DNA of 64,000 nt from Streptomyces cellostaticus (GTDB taxonomy: Bacteria; Actinomycetota; Actinomycetes; Streptomycetales; Streptomycetaceae): NCBI RefSeq assembly GCF_023630175.1, contig NZ_JALLIN010000009.1:101888-165887 (forward strand). Reading direction: 5' to 3'. The notes beneath the pieces are model-generated. The model searched no databases. It was given only the letters and a program-made list of their open reading frames with translations, and was not told where the DNA came from. Both the position numbers and the translations under genes were made by a program. Below are positions 26,738 through 36,125 of this stretch, piece by piece (the stretch's first letter is position 1; each line of letters starts with the position of its first letter).

Positions 26738-28027
26738 ATGAGCGCCGACAGCACGGCCGGCCCCGCGCACGCCCGGCTGCACCGGCTGTACCAGGGCCTG
26801 CAGAAGATGGGCCGCAGCCTGCAACTGCCGATCGCGGTGCTGCCGGCCGCGGGCATCCTGATCGGGCTGGCCCAGCCGGGCGTGGTCGGCGAGGGGGGCC
26901 TCGGCTGGAACGCGGTCGCCAAGGTGATGCTGGGCGCGGGCGGCGCGCTGCTCGACGGCTCGCTGGGGCTGCCGCTGCTGTTCTGCGTGGGCGTGGCGAT
27001 CGGCATGGCCAGGAAGGCCGACGGGTCGACGGCGCTCGCGGCGGTGGCGGGCTTCCTCGTCTACTACGGCGTGCTGCACGAGTTCCCGGAGGACTGCCCG
27101 GCCGGCTCGAAGGCGGTCGAGCACGTCGGCTGCCAGGTGACGGACGGGTCGGTGACGGCCTTCACCTTCCAGAACCCGGGTGTCTTCGGAGGCATCGTGA
27201 TGGGCCTGCTGGCCGCCTTCTTCTGGGCCCGCTTCCACCGCACCCGGCTGGTGGACTGGCTGGGCTTCTTCAACGGCCGCCGACTGGTGCCGATCATCAT
27301 GTCGTTCGTCGCCATCCTCTTCGCGGGCCTGTGCCTGTGGGTCTGGCCGCCGGTCGGCAGCGGACTGGAGAGCTTCGGCCACTGGCTGCGGGACGCGGGC
27401 TCGTGGGGCGCGGGGCTGTTCGGCGTCGCCAACCGGGCGCTGCTGGTGATCGGGCTGCACCAGTTCCTGAACGTGCCCCTGTGGTTCCAGTTCGGCAGCT
27501 ACACCAAGCCCGACGGCACGGTGGTCCACGGCGACATCAACATGTTCCTGTCGGGCGACCCGAACGCGGGGCAGTTCACCTCCGGCTTCTTCCCGATCAT
27601 GATGTTCGCGCTGCCGGCGGCGGCGCTGGCCATCACGCACTGCGCGCGGCCGGAGCGGCGCAAGGAGGTCGGCGGACTGATGCTGTCGGTGGCGCTGACG
27701 TCGTTCGTGACGGGCATCACCGAGCCGATCGAGTACTCCTTCCTGTTCGTCGCACCGGCGCTGTACGCGGTCCACGCGGTGCTGACGGGGGCCTCGATGG
27801 CGGTGACGTGGGCACTGGGCGTGCACGACGGCTTCGCCTTCTCGGCCGGCCTGATCGACTACGTCATCAACTGGCACCTGGCGACGAAGCCGTGGCTCAT
27901 CGTCCCGATCGGCCTGTGCTTCGCGGCGGTGTACTACGCGGTCTTCCGCTTCGCGATCACCAGGTTCGACCTGAGGACACCGGGGCGGGAGCCGGCCGAG
28001 GAGGTGGAGGACGTCACCAAGGCATAG
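26738..28027 (+). CDS. nagE1: PTS EIIC, N-acetylglucosamine permease 1
   Basis: A 429-residue membrane permease of the glucose-family PTS, IIC domain only. Typical segments are LQLPIAVLPAAGILIGLAQPG at the start, GVANRALLVIGLHQFLNVPLWF in the middle, and SFVTGITEPIEYSFLFVAP, the substrate-binding motif. It needs NagF (IIB) and a IIA encoded elsewhere. ATG at 26738 is preceded by AGGGAGGA. It carries an extra 25-residue external loop (PEDCPAGSKAVEHVGC) absent from nagE2. It is probably the secondary GlcNAc permease. Confidence 0.93.
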   Translation: MSADSTAGPAHARLHRLYQGLQKMGRSLQLPIAVLPAAGILIGLAQPGVVGEGGLGWNAVAKVMLGAGGALLDGSLGLPLLFCVGVAIGMARKADGSTALAAVAGFLVYYGVLHEFPEDCPAGSKAVEHVGCQVTDGSVTAFTFQNPGVFGGIVMGLLAAFFWARFHRTRLVDWLGFFNGRRLVPIIMSFVAILFAGLCLWVWPPVGSGLESFGHWLRDAGSWGAGLFGVANRALLVIGLHQFLNVPLWFQFGSYTKPDGTVVHGDINMFLSGDPNAGQFTSGFFPIMMFALPAAALAITHCARPERRKEVGGLMLSVALTSFVTGITEPIEYSFLFVAPALYAVHAVLTGASMAVTWALGVHDGFAFSAGLIDYVINWHLATKPWLIVPIGLCFAAVYYAVFRFAITRFDLRTPGREPAEEVEDVTKA

Positions 28028-28104
28028 GCGCCTTCGGGGGCACGGCGAGTAGCGCGCCGGTAACGGGAATCGCGGGTTCCTTACACCGCCTTCATCGTGC
28101 TACA

Positions 28105-28137
28105 ACAGGTCTACACCACTGAGTGGTGTAGACCAGA
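28105..28137. promoter_or_regulatory. Double dre site forming one 27-bp palindrome
   Basis: Two DasR-type sites lie side by side: ACAGGTCTACACCACT (28105-28120) and AGTGGTGTAGACCAGA (28122-28137). The inner part is a perfect palindrome: GGTCTACACCACT (28108-28120), one base, then AGTGGTGTAGACC (28122-28134). It sits about 60 bases upstream of the nagE2 start and should give tight DasR control. Confidence 0.88.
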
Positions 28138-28196
28138 GACGCCGCCGTCCTCCCTCCCCCACGCACGGGCGGCGCCATGCCCACATGGAGGAAGTT

Positions 28197-29462
28197 GTGA
28201 CCACGGCCAGCGCCGCTCCCGCGGCCGAGAAGAAGAAGGGCGCCGGCGCGATGGCTGTGCTGCAGCGCATCGGCCGCAGCCTCATGCTGCCGGTGGCGGT
28301 CCTGCCGGCCGCCGCCCTGCTGGTGCGCCTCGGCAACACCGACATGCTGGGGCGCCCGTCGTTCCCCACGTTCCTGACGAAGACCGCGGGCTTCATGGCC
28401 GCCGGCGGGAACGCGATCCTCGACAACATGGCGCTGCTCTTCGCCGTGGGCATCGCCATCGGTTTCGCCAGGAAGTCGGACGGCTCGACGGCGCTCGCGG
28501 CGGTGGTCGGCTACCTGGTCTTCAAGAACGTGCTGGGCACGTTCACCGACAAGAACCTCCCGAAGGTGGCGACCGCCGTCGACGGCAAGGTCGTCATGGT
28601 GGACGCTCCGGTGGACGCCAAGGTCCTCGGCGGCGTCGTGATGGGCATCGTGGTCGCCCTGATCTACCAGCGCTTCTACCGCACCAAGCTGCCCGACTGG
28701 GCGGGCTTCTTCGGCGGCCGGCGCCTGGTGCCGATCCTGTCGGCCTTCGCCGGTCTGGTCCTCGGCATCGTGTTCGGCTACATCTGGCCGGTCCTGGGCA
28801 CCGGTCTGCACAACTTCGGTGAGTGGCTGGTCGGGTCGGGCGCGGTCGGGGCGGGCATCTTCGGTGTGGCCAACCGCGCGCTGATCCCGATCGGCATGCA
28901 CCACCTGCTCAACTCGTTCCCGTGGTTCCAGGCCGGCGACTACCACGGCAAGAGCGGCGACATCGCCCGCTTCCTGGCCGGCGACCCGGCCGCCGGCCAG
29001 TTCATGACCGGTTTCTTCCCGATCATGATGTTCGGCCTCCCGGCGGCCTGCCTGGCCATCGTGCACTGCGCCCGTCCGGAGCGCCGCAAGGTGGTCGGCG
29101 GCATGATGTTCTCGATCGCGCTGACCTCGTTCGTGACCGGTGTGACCGAGCCGATCGAGTTCACCTTCATGTTCATCGCGCCGGTCCTGTACGGCATCCA
29201 CGCGGTCCTCACCGGGGTCGCGCTGGCGCTGACCTGGGCGCTGGGCATGAAGGACGGATTCGGGTTCTCCGCGGGCGTGGTCGACTTCGGCCTGAACCTG
29301 GGCATCGCGACCAACCCCTGGGGCCTGGTCCTGGTCGGGCTGTGCTTCGCGGTCGTCTACTACGTGATCTTCCGCTTCGCCATCATCAGGTTCAACCTGC
29401 CGACACCGGGCCGCGAGTCCGACGAGGAACTGGCCGAGCTGCAGAAGGCGGAGGCCAAGTAG
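28197..29462 (+). CDS. nagE2: PTS EIIC, N-acetylglucosamine permease 2
   Basis: A 421-residue IIC permease, about 60 percent similar by eye to NagE1, with LMLPVAVLPAAALLVRLG, GVANRALIPIGMHHLLN and SFVTGVTEPIEFTFMFIAP. GTG at 28197 is chosen because GGAGGAAG lies just upstream; an in-frame ATG at 28185 would put that binding site inside the gene. In S. coelicolor the equivalent gene is the main route of GlcNAc uptake and sensing. A double dre site upstream and a strong hairpin after the stop suggest a monocistronic unit. Confidence 0.94.
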   Translation: MTTASAAPAAEKKKGAGAMAVLQRIGRSLMLPVAVLPAAALLVRLGNTDMLGRPSFPTFLTKTAGFMAAGGNAILDNMALLFAVGIAIGFARKSDGSTALAAVVGYLVFKNVLGTFTDKNLPKVATAVDGKVVMVDAPVDAKVLGGVVMGIVVALIYQRFYRTKLPDWAGFFGGRRLVPILSAFAGLVLGIVFGYIWPVLGTGLHNFGEWLVGSGAVGAGIFGVANRALIPIGMHHLLNSFPWFQAGDYHGKSGDIARFLAGDPAAGQFMTGFFPIMMFGLPAACLAIVHCARPERRKVVGGMMFSIALTSFVTGVTEPIEFTFMFIAPVLYGIHAVLTGVALALTWALGMKDGFGFSAGVVDFGLNLGIATNPWGLVLVGLCFAVVYYVIFRFAIIRFNLPTPGRESDEELAELQKAEAK

Positions 29463-29469
29463 CCTCCCT

Positions 29470-29525
29470 GGTACGCGTGGAAGGGCCCCGGAGCCGATCG
29501 ACTCCGGGGCCCTTCCACGTGTACC
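29470..29525. terminator. Long hairpin between nagE2 and a convergent gene
   Basis: The arms ggtacgcgtggaagggcccc (from 29470) and ggggcccttccacgtgtacc (to 29525) pair with two mismatches, and ggag/ctcc extends the stem inward to the loop ccgatcga. It separates the convergent nagE2 and metallohydrolase genes and should stop transcription from both. Confidence 0.85.
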
Positions 29526-29530
29526 AGGGG

Positions 29531-30283
29531 TCAGATCTCGTACGTCGTTCCCGGGACCGCCAGGTCCACCCGGCCGGTGAAGACCTCTCGGGCGTGGGCC
29601 GCGTTGAGCTGGGGATCGGTCCAGGGCGGGATGTGGGTGAGGACCAGGTGGCGGGCGTTCGCGCGGGCCGCCGTCTCGCCGGCCTCCCGGCCGTTGAGGT
29701 GCAGGTCCGGGATGTCCTCCTTGCCGTACGTGAACGCGGCCTCGCACAGGAACAGGTCCGCGTCCCGGGCCAGCTCGTCCAGCGCCGCGGTGACTCCCGT
29801 GTCGCCGGAGTACGTCAGCACCTTGCCGCCGTGCTCGATCCGGATCCCGTACGCCTCCACGGGGTGCCGCACCCGCTCGGTGTGCACGCGGAACGGGCCG
29901 ATCTCGAACGTGGACGGCTTGACCGTGTGGAAGTCGAAGACCTCGCTCATGGACGAGGCGGAGGGGGTGTCGGCGTAGGCCGTGGTCAGGCGGTGCTCGG
30001 TGCCCTCGGGGCCGTAGACCGGGATCGGGGCGCAGCGGCCGCCGTCGAAGCGGTAGTAGCGCGCGACGAAGTAGGCGCACATGTCGATGCAGTGGTCGAC
30101 GTGCAGATGGCTCAGGAAGATCGCGTCGAGGTCGTAGAGACCGCAGTGGCGCTGCAGCTCGCCGAGGGCGCCGTTGCCCATGTCGAGGAGCAGCCGGAAG
30201 CCGTCGGCCTCGACGAGGTAGCTCGAGCAGGCCGATTCCGCGGAGGGGAACGACCCCGAGCAGCCGACGACGGTGAGCTTCAT
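29531..30283 (-). CDS. MBL-fold hydrolase, cAMP-phosphodiesterase-like
   Basis: A 250-residue metallo-beta-lactamase fold enzyme. It starts MKLTVVGCSGSFPSAESACS and has the metal motif SHLHVDHCIDM, then YSGDTG, CEAAFTYGKEDIPDLHLNGREAG and LTHIPPW. These segments match Mycobacterium tuberculosis Rv1339 (recalled from memory), reported as an atypical class IV cAMP phosphodiesterase and encoded beside rph in that species. The enzyme probably uses two metal ions in the cytoplasm to cleave a cyclic nucleotide or another phosphodiester. ATG at 30283 fits the family start. Confidence 0.85.
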   Translation of the reverse strand: MKLTVVGCSGSFPSAESACSSYLVEADGFRLLLDMGNGALGELQRHCGLYDLDAIFLSHLHVDHCIDMCAYFVARYYRFDGGRCAPIPVYGPEGTEHRLTTAYADTPSASSMSEVFDFHTVKPSTFEIGPFRVHTERVRHPVEAYGIRIEHGGKVLTYSGDTGVTAALDELARDADLFLCEAAFTYGKEDIPDLHLNGREAGETAARANARHLVLTHIPPWTDPQLNAAHAREVFTGRVDLAVPGTTYEI

Positions 30284-30523
30284 GAAGCAGAAACCTCCGT
30301 TGGCAGAAAGGCGGCGGGCGGGGAGCCGGCACAACGGGCCGGGGCATGGCAGAGGGGGGTCGTGCGGTCCGTCGAGCGTAAGGCGCAAAAGCACGGGTCG
30401 CTCCTCCACCAGGGGCCGTTGTGGGCGAACTCACCTGCGCTGTCACCGGTTCGGCTGGACCAGGAGCGCGTGAGAACAGAGGAGGGCGCGCGTTGTCGTT
30501 CGCGCGCCGGTAACGTCGTCCTC

Positions 30524-30982
30524 ATGGACACGTCCTGGTGGCTGGCGCTCGCGGCGGTGGTACTGCTGGCGCTGGTCGCCACGCTCGTCGACGGCTGGGG
30601 GCGGAGCCGGCGGCCCCGCGGGCGCAGACTGCGGCCGCCCGGACGCCCGGGGGCCCGGGACCGGACCCTGACACGCCCGCGCCCCGGGGACATCTGGTGG
30701 GCGAACGTGCCCTACGAGGACCGGGCGGAGGCCAAGGACCGCCCCTGTCTGGTGCTGGCCGTGCGCGGCAACCGGGCCACGGTGGCGAAGATCACCAGCA
30801 AGTACCACGACGAGCGCGCCGGGGTCATCCCGCTGCCGCCCGGCGCGGTCGGCGACGCGCACGGGCGGCCCAGCTTCCTGCAGACCGACGAGCTGCGGGA
30901 GGTGCCGGTGGGGGACTTCCGGCGCCGGGTGGGCGTGGTCGACCCGGTCCTGTGGGACCAGGTGCGCCACCTCGCGGGCTGA
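30524..30982 (+). CDS. PemK/MazF-like protein with a membrane anchor
   Basis: A 152-residue protein from ATG 30524. The first 25 residues contain a membrane helix (WWLALAAVVLLALVATLVDGW), followed by an arginine/proline-rich linker. The C-terminal 95 residues match the MazF/PemK fold: RPRPGDIWWANVPYEDRAEAKDRPCLVLAVRGN, VAKITSKYHDERAG and FLQTDELREVPV. MazF proteins are mRNA-cutting toxins, but no antitoxin gene lies next to it and the membrane anchor is unusual. It may be a domesticated family member rather than an active toxin. Confidence 0.83.
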   Translation: MDTSWWLALAAVVLLALVATLVDGWGRSRRPRGRRLRPPGRPGARDRTLTRPRPGDIWWANVPYEDRAEAKDRPCLVLAVRGNRATVAKITSKYHDERAGVIPLPPGAVGDAHGRPSFLQTDELREVPVGDFRRRVGVVDPVLWDQVRHLAG

Positions 30983-30996
30983 GCGGGGCCGAGCGG

Positions 30997-31467
30997 CTAC
31001 GGGCGGACCGTCACCGTGACCGTCCACTCCTGCAGGCCCTTGCAGGAGACCTGGCCGGAGGCCGTGGGCTCGGGACACAGGGGCCGGGAGGACGTGAGTT
31101 TCGTGGTGCCGGCGGCCTTCGCCCGGTAGGCGGCGGTGGCGTCGCCCGGCTGGATGACGAAGCCCGAGTTGATCGCCTCCAGGGCGGGGCCGTCGGCCGC
31201 GACCGGCCTCCAGGGGCGCTCCTTGGTGCCGTCGAGGGTGAGCCGCAGCTCACCGCCCCCGGTCAGGCAGACGGTGTGGCCGTCGTCGGCGGCGGTCAGC
31301 TCCGCGTGGGAGACGCACCCGCCGGAGGCCGGCGAGCCGCTCGCCGACGGTGACACCCGGCCGCTGCCGCCCCCGGTGTCGTCCCCGCCGTCCCCGCCGC
31401 TCTGCGAGCCGCAGCCCGCGAGGAGCAGCGCGGCTGCCGCGAGGGCGAGGGTCGTCGTTCGACGCAT
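30997..31467 (-). CDS. Lipoprotein of unknown function
   Basis: A 156-residue protein with signal peptide and lipobox LLAGC near residue 19. A Gly/Ser/Asp-rich linker of about 30 residues follows. The C-terminal domain of about 105 residues has four cysteines (GGCVSH, TVCLTG, PLCPEP, VSCKGL), which probably form two disulfides outside the membrane. ATG at 31467 was chosen because it begins the signal peptide. It converges on the PemK-like gene with 14 bases between the stops. No family is recognised. Confidence 0.8.
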   Translation of the reverse strand: MRRTTTLALAAAALLLAGCGSQSGGDGGDDTGGGSGRVSPSASGSPASGGCVSHAELTAADDGHTVCLTGGGELRLTLDGTKERPWRPVAADGPALEAINSGFVIQPGDATAAYRAKAAGTTKLTSSRPLCPEPTASGQVSCKGLQEWTVTVTVRP

Positions 31468-31582
31468 GGGGTCCGCCTTTCGTCCGTGGCCGGCCGTCCG
31501 GCCGCTGGTACCGATGTGACGTGGCAGCGGCGCGGACGGATCCCGCGCACGGAGGGCGGAATTCCCCGGCGGGCGCACGGAC

Positions 31583-32875
<1,293 letters not shown>

Positions 32876-32989
32876 TCAGGGCTCCTGTCGGAATGAGTCA
32901 GGTCGGTGGGCGCGACAGCGCGGGCGTCTCGTGTACGCGGGAGGGGGCGCCGTCGGCTCATGGCCGTACGGCGGCAGGGGCGCGTTGCG

Positions 32990-33085
32990 TCAACAGATGG
33001 CGCTGGCCAGCCTGCACAGGTCGACGTGCAGCCGCGCCACGAGCAGCATGCCCGGCGTCTTGTCGCTCACGTCTCGGATAACCAT
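32990..33085 (-). CDS. 31-residue leader peptide upstream of cysO-cysM
   Basis: A short gene on the minus strand reads MVIRDVSDKTPGMLLVARLH, continues VDLCRLASAI and ends with cysteine before TGA. It matches the small 'putative leader peptide' seen upstream of sulfur genes in many streptomycetes. Cysteines are residues 24 and 31, the last one directly before the stop. The position, 118 bases before cysO, suggests that translation of cysteine codons is read out to control cysO-cysM, by attenuation or coupling. No ribosome binding site is visible; a -10-like TACGAT ends 6 bases upstream of ATG, so the message may be leaderless. Confidence 0.85.
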   Translation of the reverse strand: MVIRDVSDKTPGMLLVARLHVDLCRLASAIC

Positions 33086-33091
33086 GAGGTC

Positions 33092-33097
33092 ATCGTA
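33092..33097 (-). promoter_or_regulatory. Putative -10 box giving a leaderless transcript
   Basis: TACGAT on the minus strand is followed by only six bases (GACCTC) before the leader peptide ATG at 33085. A start point 6-7 bases downstream of a -10 box would fall on the ATG itself. No convincing -35 box is seen. Confidence 0.45.
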
Positions 33098-33185
33098 TCG
33101 ATTCCCGCCCCCATCTCCGGAGTGTCGTCCCACACTTCGGATGATCGCCGGCCAGTGGATGAGACTTCCGAGATCAGCGCACCTG

Positions 33186-33608
33186 TCAGTACGCCTGGAC
33201 GACCGTGACCTCCTCCTCCGTGACCTCGCCGTCGAGGATGCGGAAGGAGCGGAACTGGAAATCGCCGAGGCCGTCGGTGTCGGCGGTGGAGACGAGGACG
33301 TAGTGGGCGCCGGGCTCGTTGGCGTAGCCGATGTCGGTGCGGGAGGGATGGGCCTCGGTCGCGGTGTGGGAGTGGTAGATGATCACCGGCTCCTCGTCGC
33401 GGTCGTCCATCTCGCGGTAGAGCTTCAGCAGGTCCTGCGAGTCGAACTCGTAGAAGGTGGGCGAGCGGGCCGCGTTCAGCATCGGGATGAAGCGCTCCGG
33501 GCGGCCGGCGCCCACCGGGCCCGCGACGACGCCGCACGCCTCGTCGGGGTGGTCCTCGCGCGCGTGGGCGACGATCTGGTCGTACAGGGCCTGGGTGATG
33601 GTCAGCAT
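33186..33608 (-). CDS. mec: JAMM/M67 metallopeptidase Mec
   Basis: A 140-residue zinc peptidase with the complete JAMM motif: glutamate in DEACGVVAG, then HSHTATEAHPSRTD (HxH-x7-S-x2-D). In mycobacteria Mec hydrolyses the CysO-cysteine adduct made by CysM to free cysteine. The C-terminal extension on CysO in this genome gives it a second possible job, trimming CysO to Gly-Gly. ATG at 33608 matches the family start. It is upstream of the cysO-cysM pair, separated by about 100 bases in which the leader peptide promoter seems to lie. Confidence 0.92.
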   Translation of the reverse strand: MLTITQALYDQIVAHAREDHPDEACGVVAGPVGAGRPERFIPMLNAARSPTFYEFDSQDLLKLYREMDDRDEEPVIIYHSHTATEAHPSRTDIGYANEPGAHYVLVSTADTDGLGDFQFRSFRILDGEVTEEEVTVVQAY

Positions 33609-33634
33609 GGGGGCCAGGATAAGCAGAGGAGCCA

Positions 33635-33659
33635 CCCCGTACCGAGGTTCGGTACGGGG
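33635..33659 (-). terminator. Hairpin terminator after the amino-acid permease
   Basis: The arms ccccgtaccga (33635-33645) and tcggtacgggg (33649-33659) form a perfect 11-bp stem on a three-base loop. It lies about 95 bases past the permease stop and just before the mec start, so it should end permease transcription and isolate mec. Confidence 0.75.
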
Positions 33660-33754
33660 CGGCCCACATGGTGGACGCCCTGAGCGGCGGCGGCCGGGAC
33701 TGCCACGAGTACTCCCGGCGACCGGACGTCCTGGGGGAGGGGTTTCCGCCCTGG

Positions 33755-35173
33755 TCAGCCGACCTTCTCGAACACCTGCTCGTCGCGGTCCGTGACCTGC
33801 GGCGCGCGGTTCTTCATGACCCTCCAGCCGATGCCGAGCGCGATCGCCCAGCCGGCCATCACGTACAGGCAGATCCGGGAGTCGGCGTCGTAGGCGATCA
33901 GGCCGGTGACGAAGAGCAGGAAGACGATGGCGATGTACGAGCACACCGCGCCGCCCGGCGCCGGGAAGGAGGACGCGGGCAGCCGCCCCGCGTCGACCGC
34001 GCGGCGGTAGAGGACGTGGCTGACCAGGATCATCAGCCAGGTCCAGATGCCGGCCGCGGTGGCCACGGAGGTGACGTAGCCGAAGGCCTTCTCCGGGACG
34101 ACGTAGTTGAGGATCACGCCGATCCCCATGAACAGCATCGACACGGTGATGCCGAGCGCCGGGGTCTTGGTCGTCGACAGCTTCGCGAAGACGCGCGGGG
34201 CCTCGCCGTTGTCGGCCAGGGTGCGCAGCATGCGGCCGGTGGAGTACATGCCCGAGTTGCAGGAGGACAGGGCCGCGGTGAGCACCACGAAGTTGACGAT
34301 GCCGGCGCCGGCCGGGATGCCGATGACCGCGAACGCCTTCACGAAGGGACTGACACCCTCGGCGAACTCGGTCCACTTGACCACGCACAGGATGACGGTG
34401 AGGGCGCCCACGTAGAACAGGGCGATGCGCCACGGCAGGGTGTTGATCGCCTTGGGGAGGGTCTTCTCCGGGTTCTCGGACTCGCCCGCGGTGACGCCGA
34501 CCAGCTCGACGGCGAGGTAGGCGAACATCACGCCCTGCAGCGTCATCAGCGAGGAGCCGACGCCCTTCGGGAAGAAGCCGTCGAACTGCCACAGGTTCGC
34601 CACGTGCGCGGTGTCACCGGCGGCGCTGAAGCCGAAGGTGAGCACGCCCAGACCGATCACGATCATGCCGATCAGGGCGGTGACCTTGACCATGGAGAAC
34701 CAGAACTCGATCTCGCCGAACAGCTTGACCGAGATCAGGTTGGCCACGAACAGGACCACCAGGAAGACCAGTGCCGTGACCCACTGCGGGACGGCCGGGA
34801 ACCAGTAGTTGACGTAGATGGCGGCGGCCGTCAGCTCGGCCATGCCGGTGACCACCCACATCAGCCAGTACGTCCAGCCGGTGAAGTAGCCGAAGAACGG
34901 GCCGAGGAACTCGCGGGAGTACTCGGCGAAGGAGCCGGAGACGGGACGGTAGAGCAGCAGCTCGCCCAGGGCCCGCATGATGAAGAAGATGATCACGCCG
35001 GCGAGGGCGTACATGAGGATGAGGCTGGGACCGGCCTTGGCGATGTTCGCCCCGGCTCCCAGGAACAGGCCGACGCCGATGGCGCCGCCAATGGCGATCA
35101 TCTGGACCTGACGGCTGCCGAGCCCGCGTTCGTACCCCTCTTCAGGGGTTTCCGTGACCCTCTCGGAGGCCAT
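33755..35173 (-). CDS. Amino-acid permease, APC superfamily (GABA/AAT type)
   Basis: A 472-residue permease with about 12 membrane segments. Signature regions are RQVQMIAIGGAIGVGLFLGAG in segment 1, EFLGPFFGYFTGWTYWLMW, and GVTAGESENPEKTLPKAINTLPWRI in the middle. The group imports amino acids such as GABA, lysine or aromatic residues with protons; substrate cannot be fixed from sequence. ATG at 35173 has AAAGG about 11 bases upstream; an in-frame ATG at 35194 is an alternative. The long upstream gap contains an operator-like TGTGA/TCACA site. Confidence 0.9.
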   Translation of the reverse strand: MASERVTETPEEGYERGLGSRQVQMIAIGGAIGVGLFLGAGANIAKAGPSLILMYALAGVIIFFIMRALGELLLYRPVSGSFAEYSREFLGPFFGYFTGWTYWLMWVVTGMAELTAAAIYVNYWFPAVPQWVTALVFLVVLFVANLISVKLFGEIEFWFSMVKVTALIGMIVIGLGVLTFGFSAAGDTAHVANLWQFDGFFPKGVGSSLMTLQGVMFAYLAVELVGVTAGESENPEKTLPKAINTLPWRIALFYVGALTVILCVVKWTEFAEGVSPFVKAFAVIGIPAGAGIVNFVVLTAALSSCNSGMYSTGRMLRTLADNGEAPRVFAKLSTTKTPALGITVSMLFMGIGVILNYVVPEKAFGYVTSVATAAGIWTWLMILVSHVLYRRAVDAGRLPASSFPAPGGAVCSYIAIVFLLFVTGLIAYDADSRICLYVMAGWAIALGIGWRVMKNRAPQVTDRDEQVFEKVG

Positions 35174-35514
35174 GTGTGGTGCGCCTTTCTCCATGCCGAC
35201 CCAGGCCTTGCGTCGGCCTCGGATCGGGTTTCGATCCCCCCGGATTGATGGAGCTGGGCGGAGCTGCGGGAGCCCGCCCGTGCCTGGCCGGCGGTTGCCG
35301 GCTCGGTGGCGCACCCGGCCGGACATGGGTGGTGTCGGCCGGGCGGTCGTGAAGATCTATCACGGCCGCAATATCGAGCACCGGAGGCGGTTGTGACGCA
35401 TCACACAGGGAGAAGCGGACAAAGAGCGCCCGAATGAGGCAAAAAGGACCTCAGTGGTGACATGATCGTTATCCGGATTTGAGTGTCCTCTGAGCGAACA
35501 CGAAAGAGGGACGA
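35174..35514. other. Regulatory gap upstream of the amino-acid permease
   Basis: A 341-base gap between the permease start and the DUF2017 stop. The half near 35396-35510 is clearly less GC-rich and probably carries the permease promoter, implying a long untranslated leader. A palindromic TGTGA/TCACA site lies at 35392-35405. No RNA gene was recognised. Confidence 0.45.
35392..35405. promoter_or_regulatory. TGTGA-N4-TCACA palindrome upstream of permease
   Basis: The bases tgtga cgca tcaca form a perfect 5-bp inverted repeat around four bases, about 220 bases upstream of the permease start. It resembles half-sites of the CRP type but with a spacer of four rather than six. The regulator is unknown. 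Confidence 0.4.
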
Positions 35515-36114
35515 TCAGGGCATCAAGGTCGCCACAAGCGTTTCCTGGAGCCCGCCCAGCCACAGGTAGGCCATCACCATCGGCTTGCGCGGGTCCTCGT
35601 CCGGCAGCCGGTAGAGCAGCTCGGTGTCACCCTCGTCGGAGACCTCCAGCCGGGCGCCGATCGCCAGCCGGAGGTCGTTGAGGGCGCCGAGCCACCAGCG
35701 GGACTCCTCCGGGGACAGCTTGAGAACCGCCGCGCCCGCGTCGGAGGCGTTCAGCGCGTCCAGGGTGCGGATCACCGCGAGCGCGTTCTCCCGCTTGCCC
35801 GCACGCAGGTCGTTCTCGGTGTAGCGGCGGAACTCGGCGGAGTGCGCCTGCCGCTCCTCCGCCTCGGCCGGCGAGGCGGGCGTCCGTTCGGGGTCGGTGT
35901 AGGCGTCGGGGAAGAGCCTCCTGAGGACCGGGTCGGCGGGCGGCTCGCTCGGCCCGTCGGCGAACAGCTCGGCCAGCGGGTCGGCGTCCTCGGCGGGGCC
36001 GGGGCCGATGAGCTCCAGGAGCTGCACGGCCAGCGACCGGATGATGGAGATCTCGACGTCGTCGAGGGCGACGGCCGCGCCGCCACCGGGAATCGGTTCG
36101 AAGGTTCCGGGCAT
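35515..36114 (-). CDS. DUF2017 family protein
   Basis: A 199-residue soluble, helical, acidic protein of the DUF2017 family (VALDDVEISIIRSLAVQLLELIG, then FRRYTENDLRAGKRENALAVIRTLDAL and WWLGALNDLRLAIGARL). The gene follows clpS by 11 bases and is linked to clpS across actinobacteria, for example Rv1332 after Rv1331. The function is unknown; the tie to clpS suggests a part in proteolysis. The start ATG at 36114 avoids overlap with clpS. Confidence 0.88.
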   Translation of the reverse strand: MPGTFEPIPGGGAAVALDDVEISIIRSLAVQLLELIGPGPAEDADPLAELFADGPSEPPADPVLRRLFPDAYTDPERTPASPAEAEERQAHSAEFRRYTENDLRAGKRENALAVIRTLDALNASDAGAAVLKLSPEESRWWLGALNDLRLAIGARLEVSDEGDTELLYRLPDEDPRKPMVMAYLWLGGLQETLVATLMP

Positions 36115-36125
36115 GGAGGGGATCG

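Noticed and set aside
28185..28196. ATG 28185 as start of nagE2
   Set aside because: The best ribosome binding site, GGAGGAAG, would then lie inside the gene; GTG at 28197 follows it at the right distance.
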